Shown here: piece by piece, positions 11,448 through 23,085 of the stretch
Layout: every line of letters starts with the position of its first letter
How positions within the stretch are numbered: the first letter of the stretch is position 1
Origin: Dugong dugon
Lineage: Eukaryota; Chordata; Mammalia; Sirenia; Dugongidae
DNA: 64,000 nt
Assembly (NCBI GenBank): GCA_030035585.1
Contig: CM057460.1
Coordinates: 132,292,714 to 132,356,713 of the forward strand
Reading direction: 5' to 3'
Notes under the pieces: generated by a model
What the model saw: the letters and a program-made list of their open reading frames with translations, nothing else
What the model was told of the DNA's origin: nothing
Databases searched by the model: none
Translations under genes and position numbers: made by a program

Positions 11448-12660
11448 GGACAAATATAGTATGAGACCTCTATTGTAAAAACCCATGAGAAAGTTCACAC
11501 ACAAAATATAACAACCTTTGTTGGTTAACAGGGATGGGAGGTGTGTGGGGGGGAATTAGTAAATAGGCCTTAGATAAGTGGTATCTTGCATGAAGGGTGA
11601 GACAGTACACAATACAGGGTAAACCAGCACAACTTGTACAAGCAAAGTTCATGGAAGCTCCATAGACACATCCAAACTCCCTGAGGGACTGAACTGCTGG
11701 GTGGAGGGCTGTTGGTACCATGGTCTCGGGGAGCATCTATCTCAGTTGGCATAACACGGTTTATAAACACGGTGTTCTACATTCTACTTTGGTGAGTACC
11801 GTCTGGGGTCTGAAAACTTGTGAGCAGCCGTCTAAGATACTCCACTGGTCTCATTCCTTTGGGAGCATGGTGAATGAAGAGAACAGGATACAAGGAAAAG
11901 ATTAGTCCGAAGGAATAATGGACCACAGCTACAAAGGCATCCACCAGACTGACTCCAGCACAGCTAGATGGTGCCCAGATACCACCAGTGACTGCTCTGA
12001 CTAGGATCACAGCAGAGGGTTCTGGACAGAATTTGAGAAGGTTGTAGGACAAATTTTAACTCCCCCCCCCCAAAAAAAAAAAACAGATTTACTGGCCTAA
12101 AGGAGACTGGAGAAACCCAAGAGTATGACCCCCAGACACCCTTTTAGCTCAGTGGTGAAGTCATCTCATCTCTGAGGTTCACCATTCAACCTGGGAGTGG
12201 ACAGCCCCAAAAAACCAAATGAGACTAATGAGGCACAGCAGTCCAGGGACGAGGGCCAGAAGGCAGAAGGGGACAGGGAACCTGGTGATCGGGAACCCAA
12301 GGTTGAGTAAGGATACTGTTGATGTGTTGTGACGTTGTTAACCATTGTCATAGGCAACGTGTGTACTAACTGTTAAATGAGAAACTATTTTGTTCTGTAA
12401 GCCTTCAGCTAAAATGAGAATAGCAGCACAACTGGAAGAGCGTAGTTGATGTCACTGAAATGTGCATGTAGAAATTTTTGAAATGGTGTATCTTTGGGGT
12501 ATGTATATTTTCACCAAAAAAAAAAAAAAAAAAAGGTCGAGAAGGGAGAGGATTGACATATTGTGGGGTTGTTAACCAATGTCATAAAACAATATGCATA
12601 CTACTGTTTCATGAGAAATTATTTGTTCTGTATGCCTTCACTGGAAGTACAATAAAAAAT
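11448..12660 (+). mobile_element. L1 copy 1b, 5'-truncated, tandem on the tail of element 1
   Basis: This second copy of the same 3' region starts in the last ORF2 codons (ATGAGACCTCTATTG at about 11461) and runs through the full 3' UTR to an AATAAA-rich tail. It directly follows the A-rich tail of element 1. The right duplication of element 1 lies after this copy, so 1b either landed in the tail of element 1 or arose with it. It also has a poly(A) at about 12516-12534 inside the composite 3' UTR. Confidence 0.88.
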
Positions 12661-12679
12661 AAAATATTTCAGAATTAGA
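12661..12679. repeat. Right target-site duplication of element 1
   Basis: AAAATATTTCAGAATTAGA is the partner of 3089-3105. The host ORF1 continues directly from here. Confidence 0.85.
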
Positions 12680-13114
12680 CAACACAATAGAAAGTCATAG
12701 GAGCAGAACTGAAGCAATGGAAGTCAGAATCAGTGAGACTGAAGATAAAGCACTTGATATCAGCTTATTTGAGGAGAAATCAGATAAAAGAATTTGTAAG
12801 AAATGAAGAAACCCTAAGAATTATGTGAGACTGTATCAAGAGGAATAACCTATGAGTTACTGGAGTACTGGAACGTGGGGGATAACAGAAAATACATAGA
12901 GAATTGTTGAAGATTTGTTGGCAGAAAACTTCCCTGATATCATGAAAGATGGGATGATCTCTATCCAAGATTCTCATAAAACTTCACACATGGTAAATCT
13001 TAAATGAAAGCCATCAAGACATATTATAATCAAATATGCCAAAACCAAAGATAAAGTAATAATTTTAAGAGCAGTTAGGGATAAATGAAAAATAATCTAC
13101 ACAGGAGTGTCAAT

Positions 13115-13132
13115 AAGAATAATCTCGGTCTA
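13115..13132. repeat. Left target-site duplication of element 2
   Basis: AAGAATAATCTCGGTCTA matches AAGAATAAGCTCCGGCTA at 17667-17684 with three mismatches in 18. The higher divergence fits an older insertion than elements 1 and 4. Confidence 0.85.
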
Positions 13133-14660
13133 ACCAGGCAACATGGTGCTATAGTTACAAGCACCATGCCATCCCTCTTCAGCAAAGATCTGAAAAACTA
13201 AGTCAAACAGAGTCACACGTCAATTTTGAAACCCTAAGCATCAAATGAAGAGATAAAGAACTCAGCCAAGCACTGAATGGAATAAGAAACTGACTGAGAA
13301 CAGAGAGCGAGGAGAGATACATGCAGAGGTCTCCTATCAGCTACTGCAGCACAGATCCGCCATCTTGGACTCCTGTTGGAGATCAGCAAGCAGGGGGTAT
13401 CAGAAAGCAGCTTCACAGAGATTCCAGCAGGACACAGAACAACAGGTAACCAGTGATATAGGCTTTCCCATCCCTCACCCTTCTTCACCCCCACTTAGCC
13501 TCCTCTGCTTCCTGCAGCCATAGTCTCTTGGCCAGGAAGCACTAGCTTCACCCTGTTGTCACTTGGATTCCACCCACCAGCACTGGCCAGCTCCCTGAGT
13601 GCCTTTTGTTGGCTGCTGGTGTTGCTTTTTTCTACTTCATTAGATTTCTTCCTTACCTCTCACCACCTCCCCCTCCTTTCTCTCAAATACCTGGCTCCAT
13701 GTGACATCTTAGCTTTATCCTGAAAGGCTGTAAAACACCGCTTGACTGTGAAACTGCTTCCCAGCCTGTGCTTCCACTCTGGTGGGACCCCTGGGGCTTT
13801 TTTTGTTTGTTTTCTTGTTTGTTTGCTCTGATTTGTTCTGTGTTGATTTGTTTGTTTTCATTTTCTTTTCTCGGCTTGGGAGCCGCTTCTAGCCAGGCAG
13901 TACCATGCAGCTTGGAAGCTGGTCCCTTACTCTGCACAGACACACAGGGACATCCCTGGAGGCATTTCTTTTCTTTTTATGTTTTTTTTTTTTTTGTTTC
14001 TTTGTTTTCTTTTTTCTCTCTCTTATTCCCTTCTTGTCTTTCTTCATATCTAGTTTCTCAATTTATCCATTTTTTTCTTTTGCTCTCTTTCCTTTTTTAA
14101 AATTTTTGTTTCTCCTCATTTCTCAGTCTCTTATCTCTCCACTCCAATAGCAAGCTCCCTTAGCACTCTTTTTTGTTTGTGTGTATGCTTTTGGCCCTTG
14201 TTCCTCTCTCCTCTCTCTCGTCTTTCCTATACCCATCTTAGCTCCACACATCACAATCTACCCCATCCTTCCTGCCTACCCGCACCATGCACCAAGCATC
14301 ACACTCCCAAGCATCACAGGCTTGGCCTACTGGAACCTGCCCTGCACTAATTGCCGATCTGTTCTGTCAGCCCTGGTACGTGCCACAAACAACCCTCCCA
14401 GTAACTCCACTTCGGCTGGACCTGCCCTGCTGTACCATACCTGAGTGACTGACACTGCCCATTGGAGAAGAAGGTGAAAAGTATCATGCCCACAGATGAG
14501 CAAAAACAAAGAATGCACAGCCCACCTTCTCAGACATAACCAAATAAAACAAAGATGCAGGATGAAACAAACAAATATACAATCAATAAATGAGGAAAAT
14601 AATCACTGAATGCCCTGAAGAGAGCAGACAATACCAAAACATTTACAAAAACAGGACAGG

Positions 14661-15650
14661 ATGTTTCCAGTAGGCATCCAAAATAAAACACCAGATGATC
14701 TTCCAGGGGAAGAAAAAGCACTAGAACTACCTGATAGATAATTCAAATCTCTAATATTCAGGATTATCCAAGAATTTAAGCAAAAAGCAGATAAAAATGA
14801 GGAAAAAATAGACAAATTCATGGAAAAGGCAGACAAATTAGTGAAAAATACAGATTAAAAAATAATACCGGAAAAAAATGCTAAAATAAATCATACAAAA
14901 ACAACAATTAGAAATCCAAAACATAAGCAACAAGATTTCAGAAATGGACAGTGTCATAGAAGGGCTGAAGAGCAGGTTTGAAACCATAGAAGAAATTGAG
15001 GACAAACACTTGGATACAACTATGTTTGAAGAAAAAAATCACAAAAAACAATAAAGAAAAGTGAAGAAACCCTGAAAATTATGTAGTATACAATCAAAAT
15101 TATGTAGTATACAATCAAAAGCAAAAATCTGCGAGTAATCGGAGTTCCAGAACAGGGGGAGAAAACAGAAAACAGAGAGGATCACTGAAGAATTGCTGAC
15201 AGAAAACTTCCCCAGTATCATGAAAGATGAAAAGCTGACCAGCCAAGAAGCTCAACGAACCCTATATAGGATAGACCCCAAAAGAAAATCACCAAGGTAT
15301 ATCACAATCACATTCAGTAAAACCAAAGACAAACAAAGAATCCTGAGAGCAGCTAGAGAAAAACAAAAATTCACATACAGAGGAGAAACAATAAGACTAA
15401 GCTTGGATTATTCGGCAGAAACCATGCAGGCAAGAAGGCAATGGGATGACATATATAAAACCTTGACAGAAAGAAATTGCCAGCCAAGAATAATATATCC
15501 TGCAAAACACTTGTTTAAATATTATGGTGAAATTAGGTCATTTCCAGATAAACAGAAATTAAGGGACTATGTAAAAACCAAACCAAGCGTACAAAAATTA
15601 TTAAAAGGAGTCCTTCGATCTGAGAACAACATCAGATCACAGGCTGAATA
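14661..15650 (+). pseudogene. L1 ORF1, broken copy in element 2
   Basis: The start ATG 14661 (MFPVGIQNK...) matches the family start. A TAA replaces the glutamate codon after LPDR (about 14741), ending the frame early, and a later frameshift moves the C-terminal half to the frame of 15193. That 164-residue open stretch (15193-15687) holds the ENFPSIMKDEKL motif, the REKQKFTYRGETIRL segment and the PDKQKLRDYVK segment of the C-terminal domain. The coiled-coil part at 14770-14900 contains several small deletions. It is not functional as a whole. Confidence 0.9.
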
Positions 15651-16076
15651 TAGGAAACAGGATTGTACTAGCCAGATACCAACCTAAGAAATGAACTTTT
15701 AAGGACTATGCAGAACCAAAAGAATTACAACAGGGAACCAGAGAGGTTAATCTGTAAATGACAACAGCATCAGAACAATAAAAGAGGGAATAAACAGTGT
15801 ATATATAGAATCTTTTAATGGAGAGGAAGGCAAGGCGATACCAAGTAATAATAGACAGGTTAAAATCTAGGAAGATAAGGGTAAATTTCAAGGTAACCAC
15901 AAAGAAAGTTAACAAACTGGCTCATCAAAATAAAGAAGAAAACATAAAGGCTCAGTAAAAAAAAAAAGAAATGAAAAAAAAAATCCACAAACAAAAGGAA
16001 CTCAGAACAGGAGAGTAAGAGGAACAATGAAAATGTCAGCACCACAAAAAAAAAAGAAAAAGAAAAGCATTATAAA

Positions 16077-16380
16077 ATGCAATCCCACTCCTAGGAATAT
16101 ACCCTAGAGAAATAAGAGCTATCACATGAATAGACATATGCAGAACAATATTTATTGCAGCACCATTTTAATAGCAAAAAGATGTAAACAATCTAGATGC
16201 CCATTAACAGATGAATGGATAAACAAACTATGGTACATACACACAATGGTGTATTATGCATACATAAAGAACAATGATGAATCTCTGAAGCATCTCATAA
16301 CACGGATGAAACTGGACATTATGGTGAGTGAAATAAGTCAATCACAAAAGGACAAATATTGTATGAGACCTCTACTGTAA
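16077..16380 (+). pseudogene. L1 ORF2 remnant: start codon fused to the C-terminus
   Basis: The sequence is normal family sequence up to the ORF2 start (ATAAAATG, ATG at 16077-16079). It then jumps directly to a position near codon 1170 (CAATCCCACTCCTAGGAATAT). Endonuclease, reverse transcriptase and most of the C-terminal region are missing, about 3.5 kb compared with element 1. The remaining frame (16126-16380) ends in the family's QSQKDKYCMRPLL and stop. The junction shares one base of microhomology and lacks GT/AG splice consensus when compared with the intact sisters. Confidence 0.88.
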
Positions 16381-17203
16381 AAACTCATGTAAAAGTTTAC
16401 ACACAAAAAGAAACAATCTTTGTTGGTTACGAGGAATGAGAGGGATGTGGGGGGGGGATCTAAACAGACAATAGATAAGTGGTAACTTTGGTGAAGGGTA
16501 AGACAGTACACAATACTGGGGAAGCCAGCACAACTAGTACAAGGAAAGGTAATGGAAGCTCCATATACACTTCCAAACTCCCTGAAGGAATAAATTTCTG
16601 GGTGGAGGGCTGTGAGGACCATGGTCTCAGGAAACATCTAGCTCAATTGGCATAACACAGTTTATAAAGACAATGTTCTACATTCCAACTTGGTAAGGAG
16701 CTTCTGGGATCTTAAAAGCCTGTGAGCAGCCATTTAAGATACTCCACTGGTCTCACCACTTTGGGACCAAGGGAAAATGAAGAGAACAGGATACAAGGAA
16801 AAGATTAGTCCAAAGGATTAATGGATCACAGCTAGCACGGCCTCCACCAGCCTGAGTCCAGTACAGCTAGACGGTGCCCGGTTACCACCACTGACTGCTC
16901 TGACTGGGATCACATTAGAGGTTCTGGACAGAGCTGGAAAAGGATGTAGGACAAAATTCTAACTCACAAAATAGACCAGATTTACTGGCCTGGCAGTTTG
17001 GAGAAACCCTGAGAGTATGGCCACTGGACACCCTTTTAGCTCAGTGGTGAAGTCACTCCCAAAGTTCACCGTTCAGCTGGGGATTGGACAGCCTCATAAA
17101 ACAAAACATGACTAAGGAGGCACAGCAGTCCAGGGACAAGGACTAGAAGGCAGGAGAGGTCATGAAAGCTGGTTATAGGGAACCCAAGGTTGAGAAGGTA
17201 CAG

Positions 17204-17650
17204 TGTTGACATGTCATGGGGTTGTTAACCATCGTCATAGTGCAATATGTGTACTAACTGTTGTTCTGCAAACCTTCATCTAAGGTACAAAAAAAAAAAA
17301 AAATCTATGTGAGATCAAATTGACAACAGCACCCCAAAAGGTTTGATGGGAAGCGTAGGAGGCAGTGAGTTGAAGATAATGGTGATGTAATAATTTGGAA
17401 AAGAATAGTGAGAATAGCAGCACAACTGGAATAATGTAATCAATGTCACTGAATTGTATATGTAGAAACTTTTGAAATGGTGTAACTTTGTGTATATTTT
17501 AACCAAAAAGAAAGGTCCTCCAAGGTCGAGAAGGGAGAGTGTTGACATGTCATGGGGTTAGTAACCAATGTCATAAAACAACATGTGTATTGACAGTTTA
17601 ATGAGAAACTATTTGTTCTGTAAACCTTCACCTAAAGTACAATAAAAAAA
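17204..17650 (+). repeat. Composite L1 3' end with internal poly(A)
   Basis: Order along the DNA: terminal unit copy 1 (17204-17287, TGTTGACATGTCATGGGG... to CATCTAAGGTAC), an A run (about 17288-17303), a segment unlike the unit (17304-17518), terminal unit copy 2 (17519-17643, GTGTTGACATGTCATGGGG...), then the AATAAA tail. The middle segment contains GCAGCACAACTGGAATAATGT and CACTGAATTGTATATGTAG, which resemble generic mammalian L1 3' ends. In the other copies the part 17281-17408 is absent. Confidence 0.8.
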
Positions 17651-17666
17651 ATTAAAAAAAAAAAAA

Positions 17667-17684
17667 AAGAATAAGCTCCGGCTA
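17667..17684. repeat. Right target-site duplication of element 2
   Basis: AAGAATAAGCTCCGGCTA is the partner of 13115-13132. ORF1 of the old L1 resumes from this point. Confidence 0.85.
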
Positions 17685-18332
17685 CTTAGCAGAAACCACG
17701 CAGGCAAGAAGGCAATGGGATGACTTATATAAAGCATTGAAGGAAAAAATTGCCAGCCAAGAATTATATATTAGCAAAACTCTCTCTCAAATATGATGGA
17801 GAAATTAGGGCATTTCCAGATAAACAGAAGCTTAGGGTATTTGCAAAAAACAAGCCAAAATTACAAGAAATACTAAAGGGATCCTTCCAGTTAGAAAATC
17901 AATAATATCAAATAACAATGCAAGACTAGAAGACAGGACAGAGCAACCAGATATCAAGCCAGATAGGGAAGTCACAAAAATAAATCAAAGCTAAAACACT
18001 GTAAATAGGGAAACAGAGATGTCAATATGTAAAATATGACAACATTAAAATAAAAAAGAGGGACTAAAAAAATGCAGTCATTGATCTTTCATATGGAGAA
18101 GAAGACAATAAGAAATAAAACACTGGTTAAAACTTAGAAAAATAGGGATAAATATTAAGATAACTGCAAAAGAAGCTAACAATCATATATGTCAAAATAA
18201 AAAGCAAGAAAATAAAGATTCTGCAAATACAAAATGAACAACAATGAAAAAGAGTAAAAGAAAATATATAAAGAAAAATGACTCAGCGCAGAAAATTAAG
18301 TGGAACAAAGAAACTGTCAACAACACACAAAA

Positions 18333-21300
18333 AGGACATCAAAAAGACGGCACTAAACTCATACCTATCAATAATTATGCCGAATGTAAATGGACTAAAT
18401 GCACAAATAAAGAGACAGAGAATGGCAGACTGGATTAAAAAACACGATCTGTCTATATCCTGCCTACAAGAGATACACCTTAGACTTAAAGACACAAACA
18501 AACTAAAACTCAAAGGATAGAGAAAAAATATATTAAGCAAATAACACTGAAAAAAGAGCAGGAGTGGCAATATTAATTTCTGACAAAATAGACTTGAAAG
18601 TAAAATCCACCACAAAGGATAAGGAAGGACACTATATAATGATTAAAAGGTCAATACACCAGGAGGACATAACCAAAATAAATATTTACACAACTAACCA
18701 CAGGGCTCCAAAATACATAAAACTTTAACAGCACTGAAAAGAGAGACAGACAGCTCCATAATGATAGTAGGAGACTTCAATACACCACTTTCAGTGAAGG
18801 ACAAAGCATCCAGAAAGAAGCTCAATAAAGACATGGAAGATCTAAATGCCACAATCAACCAACTTGATCATATAGACATATACAGAACACACCACCCAAC
18901 AGCAGCTAGGTATACTTTCTTTTCCAATGCACATGGGATGTTCTCCAGAATAGACCACATATTAGGCCATAAAATAAACCTTAACAGAATCCAAACATCA
19001 AAATATTACAAAGCATCTTTTCTGACCATAAAGCAATAAAAGTAGAAATCAACAACAGAAAAAGCAAGGAAAAAAAATCAAACACATGGAAACTGAACAA
19101 CATCTTGCTCAAAAACTACTGGGTTATAGAAGAAATTAAGGGTGGAATAAAGAAATTCAAAGAATCAAATAAGAATGAAAACACTTCCTACCAGAACCTT
19201 TGACACAGCAAAAGTAGTGCTCATGGTCAATTTATATCAATAAATATGCATATCCAGAAAGAAGAAATGGTCAAAATCAAAACATTAACTCTACAACTCA
19301 AACAAAGAGAAAAAGAGAAGCAAAAGAAGCCCTCGGGCACCAGAAAAAAGCAAATTAAAAAAAATAGAGTAGAATTAAATAAAATAGAAAATAGAAAAAC
19401 AATTGAAACAGTTAATAAGACCAAAAGCTGGTTCTTTGAGGAAATCAACAAAATCAATAAATCACTGGACAAACTGACAAAAGAAAAATAGGAGAGGAAG
19501 CAACCAACCTGACTAGGAAATGAGATGTGCAATATCACAACAGACCCAACTGAAATTAAAGGAATCATAACAGATTACTATGAAAAATTGTACTCTAATA
19601 TATTTGAAAACCTAGAGGAAATGGACAGACTTCTAGAAATACACTGCCTACCTAAATTAACACAAACAGTGGTAGAACAAGTGAATAAACCTATAACAAA
19701 AGAAGAGATTGAAAAAAAAAAAAAAAAAGTCCTGGCCCTGAAGATTTCACTTGAGAATTCTACCAAACTTTCAGAGCATAGTTAACACCACTACTACTAA
19801 AGATATTTCAGAGCATAGAAAAGGATGGAATACTCCCAAACTTATTCTATAAAGCCAACATAACCCTGATACAAAAACCAGGTGAAGACACCATAAAAAA
19901 AGAAAATTACAGACCAATATCTCTCATGAACATAGATACAAAAATCCTCAAAAAAATTCTAGCCAATAGAATTCAACAACATATTGAAAAAATAATTCAC
20001 CATGACTAAGTAGGATTCATACTAGGTATGCAGGTATAGTTCAACATTAGAAAAAAAGATCAATGTAACCCATCACATAAATAAAACAAAAGAGAAGAAC
20101 CACATGCTCTTATCAATTGATGTAGAAAAGACATTTGATAAAGTCCAATACCCATTCATGATAAAAACATCAAAATAGGAATAGAAGGGAAATTCCTCAA
20201 CAAAATGAAGGGCATTTATACAAAGCCAACAGCCAACAGCATCAAAAATGAAGAGAGTCTGAAAGCTTTCCCTCAAGAACGGGAACCAGACAAGGATGCC
20301 CTTTATCACCACTCTTATTCAACATTGTGCTGGAGGTCCTAGCCAGAGCAATTAGGCTAGAAAAAGAAATAAAGGACATCCAGATTGGTAAGGAAGAAGT
20401 AAAAGTATCTCTGTTTGCAGATGATATGATCATATACACAAAAAACCCCAAAGAATCCACAAGAAAACTACTGGAACTAACAAAAGATTTCAGCGAAGTA
20501 TCAGGATACAAGATAAACATACAAAACTCAGTTGGATTCCTCTACGCCAGCAAAAAGAACTTCCAAGAGGAAATCACCAAATCAATATGGTTTACAATAG
20601 CCCCCAAGAAGATAAAATACTTAGGAAGAAATCTAACCAGAGACTTAAAAGACCTATACAAAGAAAACAAATGAGACCTGCATAAGTGCTCATGGATAGG
20701 TAGACTCAACATTGTGAAAATGTCAATTCCACCCAAAGCAATCTACAGATACAATGCAATCCCGGTCCAAATTCCAATGGCATTTTCTAGTGAGATGGAG
20801 AAACAAATCACCAGCTTCATATGAAAAAGGAAGAGTCCCCGGATAAATAAAGCATTACTGAAGAAGAACAAAGTGGGAGGCCTCACACTACCTGATTTTA
20901 GAACCTATTATACCACCACGGTATTCCAAACAGCCTGGTACTGGTACAACAACAGATACATAGACCAATGGAACAGAAGTGAGAATACAGATATAAATTC
21001 ATCTACCTATGCGCAGCTGATATTTGACAAAGTCCGAAGTCCATGAATAGGGGAAAAGCCACTCACTATAATAAACGGTGCCGGCATAACTGGATATCCA
21101 TCTGCAAAAAACTGAAGCAAGACCCATACATCACACCAAGCACAAAAATTAACTCAAAATGGATCAAAGCCCTAAATATAAACTACAAAATATAAAACGT
21201 TAAAGACCATGGGAGAAAAAATAGGGACAACTCTGGAAGTCCAAATGCACTGCATAAACAATACGAACCATAAGTAACAATGCACAAACACCAGATGAGA

Positions 21301-22090
21301 AACTAGATAACTAGGAGCTCCTGAAAATCAAACACTTATGCTCATCAAAAGACTTTACGAAAAGAGTAAAAAGATAACCTACAGATTGGGAAAGAATTTT
21401 TGGCCACAACAAATCTGATCAGCGTCTAATCTCTAAAATCTAAAAGATACTGCAATATCTCAACAACAAAAAGACAAATAACCCAATTAAAAAATGGGCA
21501 AAGGATATGAACAAGCTCTTCACCAAAGAAAATATTCAGGCAGCTAACAGATACATGAGAAAATGCTCACGATCATTAGCCATGAGAGAAAAGCCATTCC
21601 AAACTACAATGAGACACCATCTCACTCCAACAAGGCTAGCATTAATCCAAGAAACACAAAATAATAAATGTTGGAGTGGTTGTGGAGAGACTGGAATACT
21701 TCTACACTGCTGGTAGGAATGTAAAATGGTACAACCACTTTGGAAATCGATCTGGCACTTCCTTAAAAAGCTAGAAATAGAAGTAGCATATGATCCAGCA
21801 ATCTCACTCCTTTGAATATAAGTGTTGTCACATGAATAGATATATGCACACCCACATTCATTGCAGCACTGTTCACAATAGCAAAAAGATGGAAACAGCC
21901 TAGGTGTCCATCAAGGGAAGAAAGGATAAACAAATTATGGTATATTCATACAATGGAATACTACACGATAATGAAGAACAATGATGAATCTGCAAAACAT
22001 ATCCTAGCATGGATGAATTTGGACTACATTATGCTGAGTGAAATTAGTCAGTCACAAAAAGACAAATAGTGTGTGAGATCACTATTATAA
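18333..22090 (+). pseudogene. L1 ORF2 of the old element, broken
   Basis: The expected start ATG is AAG (about 18335). The endonuclease region follows with N14 (MPNVNG), E43 (LQEIHLR), the VGDFNTPLS block near 18770 and SRIDHI near 18945, in two frames. Reverse transcriptase motif B ([13 protein letters not shown]) lies near 20288 and FADD at 20414-20425, inside a 115-residue open stretch (20327-20674). The cysteine-rich C-terminal part (CSRSLAMREKPF ... GCGETGILLHCW) is at 21507-21716. The end is marked by TAA at 22088-22090, with an extra in-frame TAG a few codons earlier. Total length is close to the usual 1,275 codons, but with many stops and indels. Confidence 0.9.
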
Positions 22091-22137
22091 GAACTCAAGG
22101 TTTAAAGAGAGAAAAAAACATTCTTTGATGGTTATTA

Positions 22138-22159
22138 GGGTAGGGAGGGAGGGAGGGGG
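22138..22159 (+). repeat. G-quadruplex-type motif in the old L1 3' UTR
   Basis: Five G runs separated by one or two bases. This is the most regular of the G-rich tracts in the window and lies about 50 bp after the ORF2 stop. Confidence 0.6.
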
Positions 22160-23085
22160 CTATTCACTAGACAGTAGACAAGAATTATCTCAGGTGAAGG
22201 GAAGGACAACACACAATACAGTGGAAGTCAGCACAACTGGAATAAACCAAAAGCTAAGAAGTTTCCTGAACACATCCAAACACTTCTAGGGACACTGTAG
22301 CAGGGGTGGCAGTCTGGAGACCATGGTTTCAGGGGACATCTATGTCAATTATCATAACGAAATTTATTAAGGAAATGTTCTGCATCCCATTTTGGTGAGT
22401 GGCATCTATAGTCTTAAAACCTAGTGAGCAGCCATCTAAGATGCATCAATTGGTCCCAACCCACCTGGAGCAAAGAAGAGTGAAGAACACTAAAGACACA
22501 AGGAAAATATTAGCTTAAGAGATAGAAAGGGCCACATAAACCAGAGACTCCATCAGCCAGAGACCAGAAGAACTAGATGGCGCCTGGCCACCACCAATGA
22601 CTACCGTGACAAGGAACACAACAGAGATTTCCTGACAGAGCAGGAGAAAAGTGGGATGCAAAACTCAAATTTCTAGTAAAAAGAGCAGACTTAATGGTCT
22701 CACTGAGACTGGAGGGACCCCAGGAAGACATGGCCCTTGGACGCTCTCTTAGCCCAGAACTGAAACCATTTTGAAACCAACACTTCAGACATAGATTACA
22801 CTGGACTATAAGACATAAAATGATACATGTAAAAAGAGTGCTTCATAGCTCAAGTAGATACATGAGACTAAATGGGCAGCTCCTGTCCGGAGGTGAGATG
22901 ACAAGGCAAAAAGGGACAGGAGTTGATTGAATGGACACGGGAAATCCAGGGTGGGAAGAAGAAATGTGCTGTCACATTATAGGGATAGCAACTAGAGTCA
23001 CATAAAAATGTGTACAAATTTTTGTATGAGAAACTAACTTGAACCGTAAACTTTCACTTAAAGCACAATAAAAAAAAGAAAGAAA

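Larger units (their letters stand above)
12661..13132 (+). mobile_element. Old full-length L1, piece 2 of 3 (middle of ORF1)
   Basis: This continues ORF1 of the old L1 after element 1. It aligns with the middle of the younger ORF1s: the stretch around 12760-12990 corresponds to the 'EENSEKRTKKNEETLR ... ENFPNIMKDE' part of element 3, and 13080-13120 to the start of the C-terminal domain. The reading frame is destroyed by stops and small indels. It ends at the duplication made by element 2. Confidence 0.85.
13133..17666 (+). mobile_element. L1 element 2, younger family with most of ORF2 deleted
   Basis: A 4.5-kb L1 in plus orientation inside the C-terminal part of the old ORF1. It keeps a 5' UTR (13133-14660, single promoter unit), ORF1 (14661 to about 15650), the spacer, a junction at 16079/16080, the last part of ORF2 and a 3' UTR with poly(A). 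The 5' end reads CCAGGCAACATGGTGC, the counterpart of CCGGCAACATGGCGC in element 4. Its 3' UTR has about 120 bp that the other copies lack, including an internal poly(A), so it may show an older form of the family. Confidence 0.92.
17667..23085 (+). mobile_element. Old full-length L1, piece 3 of 3 (ORF1 end, ORF2, 3' UTR)
   Basis: This is the main part of the old L1. ORF1's C-terminal end runs from 17667 to a TAA at 17903-17905. A spacer of about 0.43 kb, ORF2 (18333-22090) and a 3' UTR follow, with AATAAA at 23067-23072 and an A-rich tail to about 23085. Its 3' UTR aligns with the younger family but carries the terminal unit only once (about 22970-23075). A strong G-run motif lies at 22138-22159 (GGGTAGGGAGGGAGGGAGGGGG). 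Confidence 0.9.

Noticed and set aside
1757-23085. Target-site duplication for the old L1 itself
   Set aside because: Sequence around 1757 and after 23085 shows no convincing shared flank.
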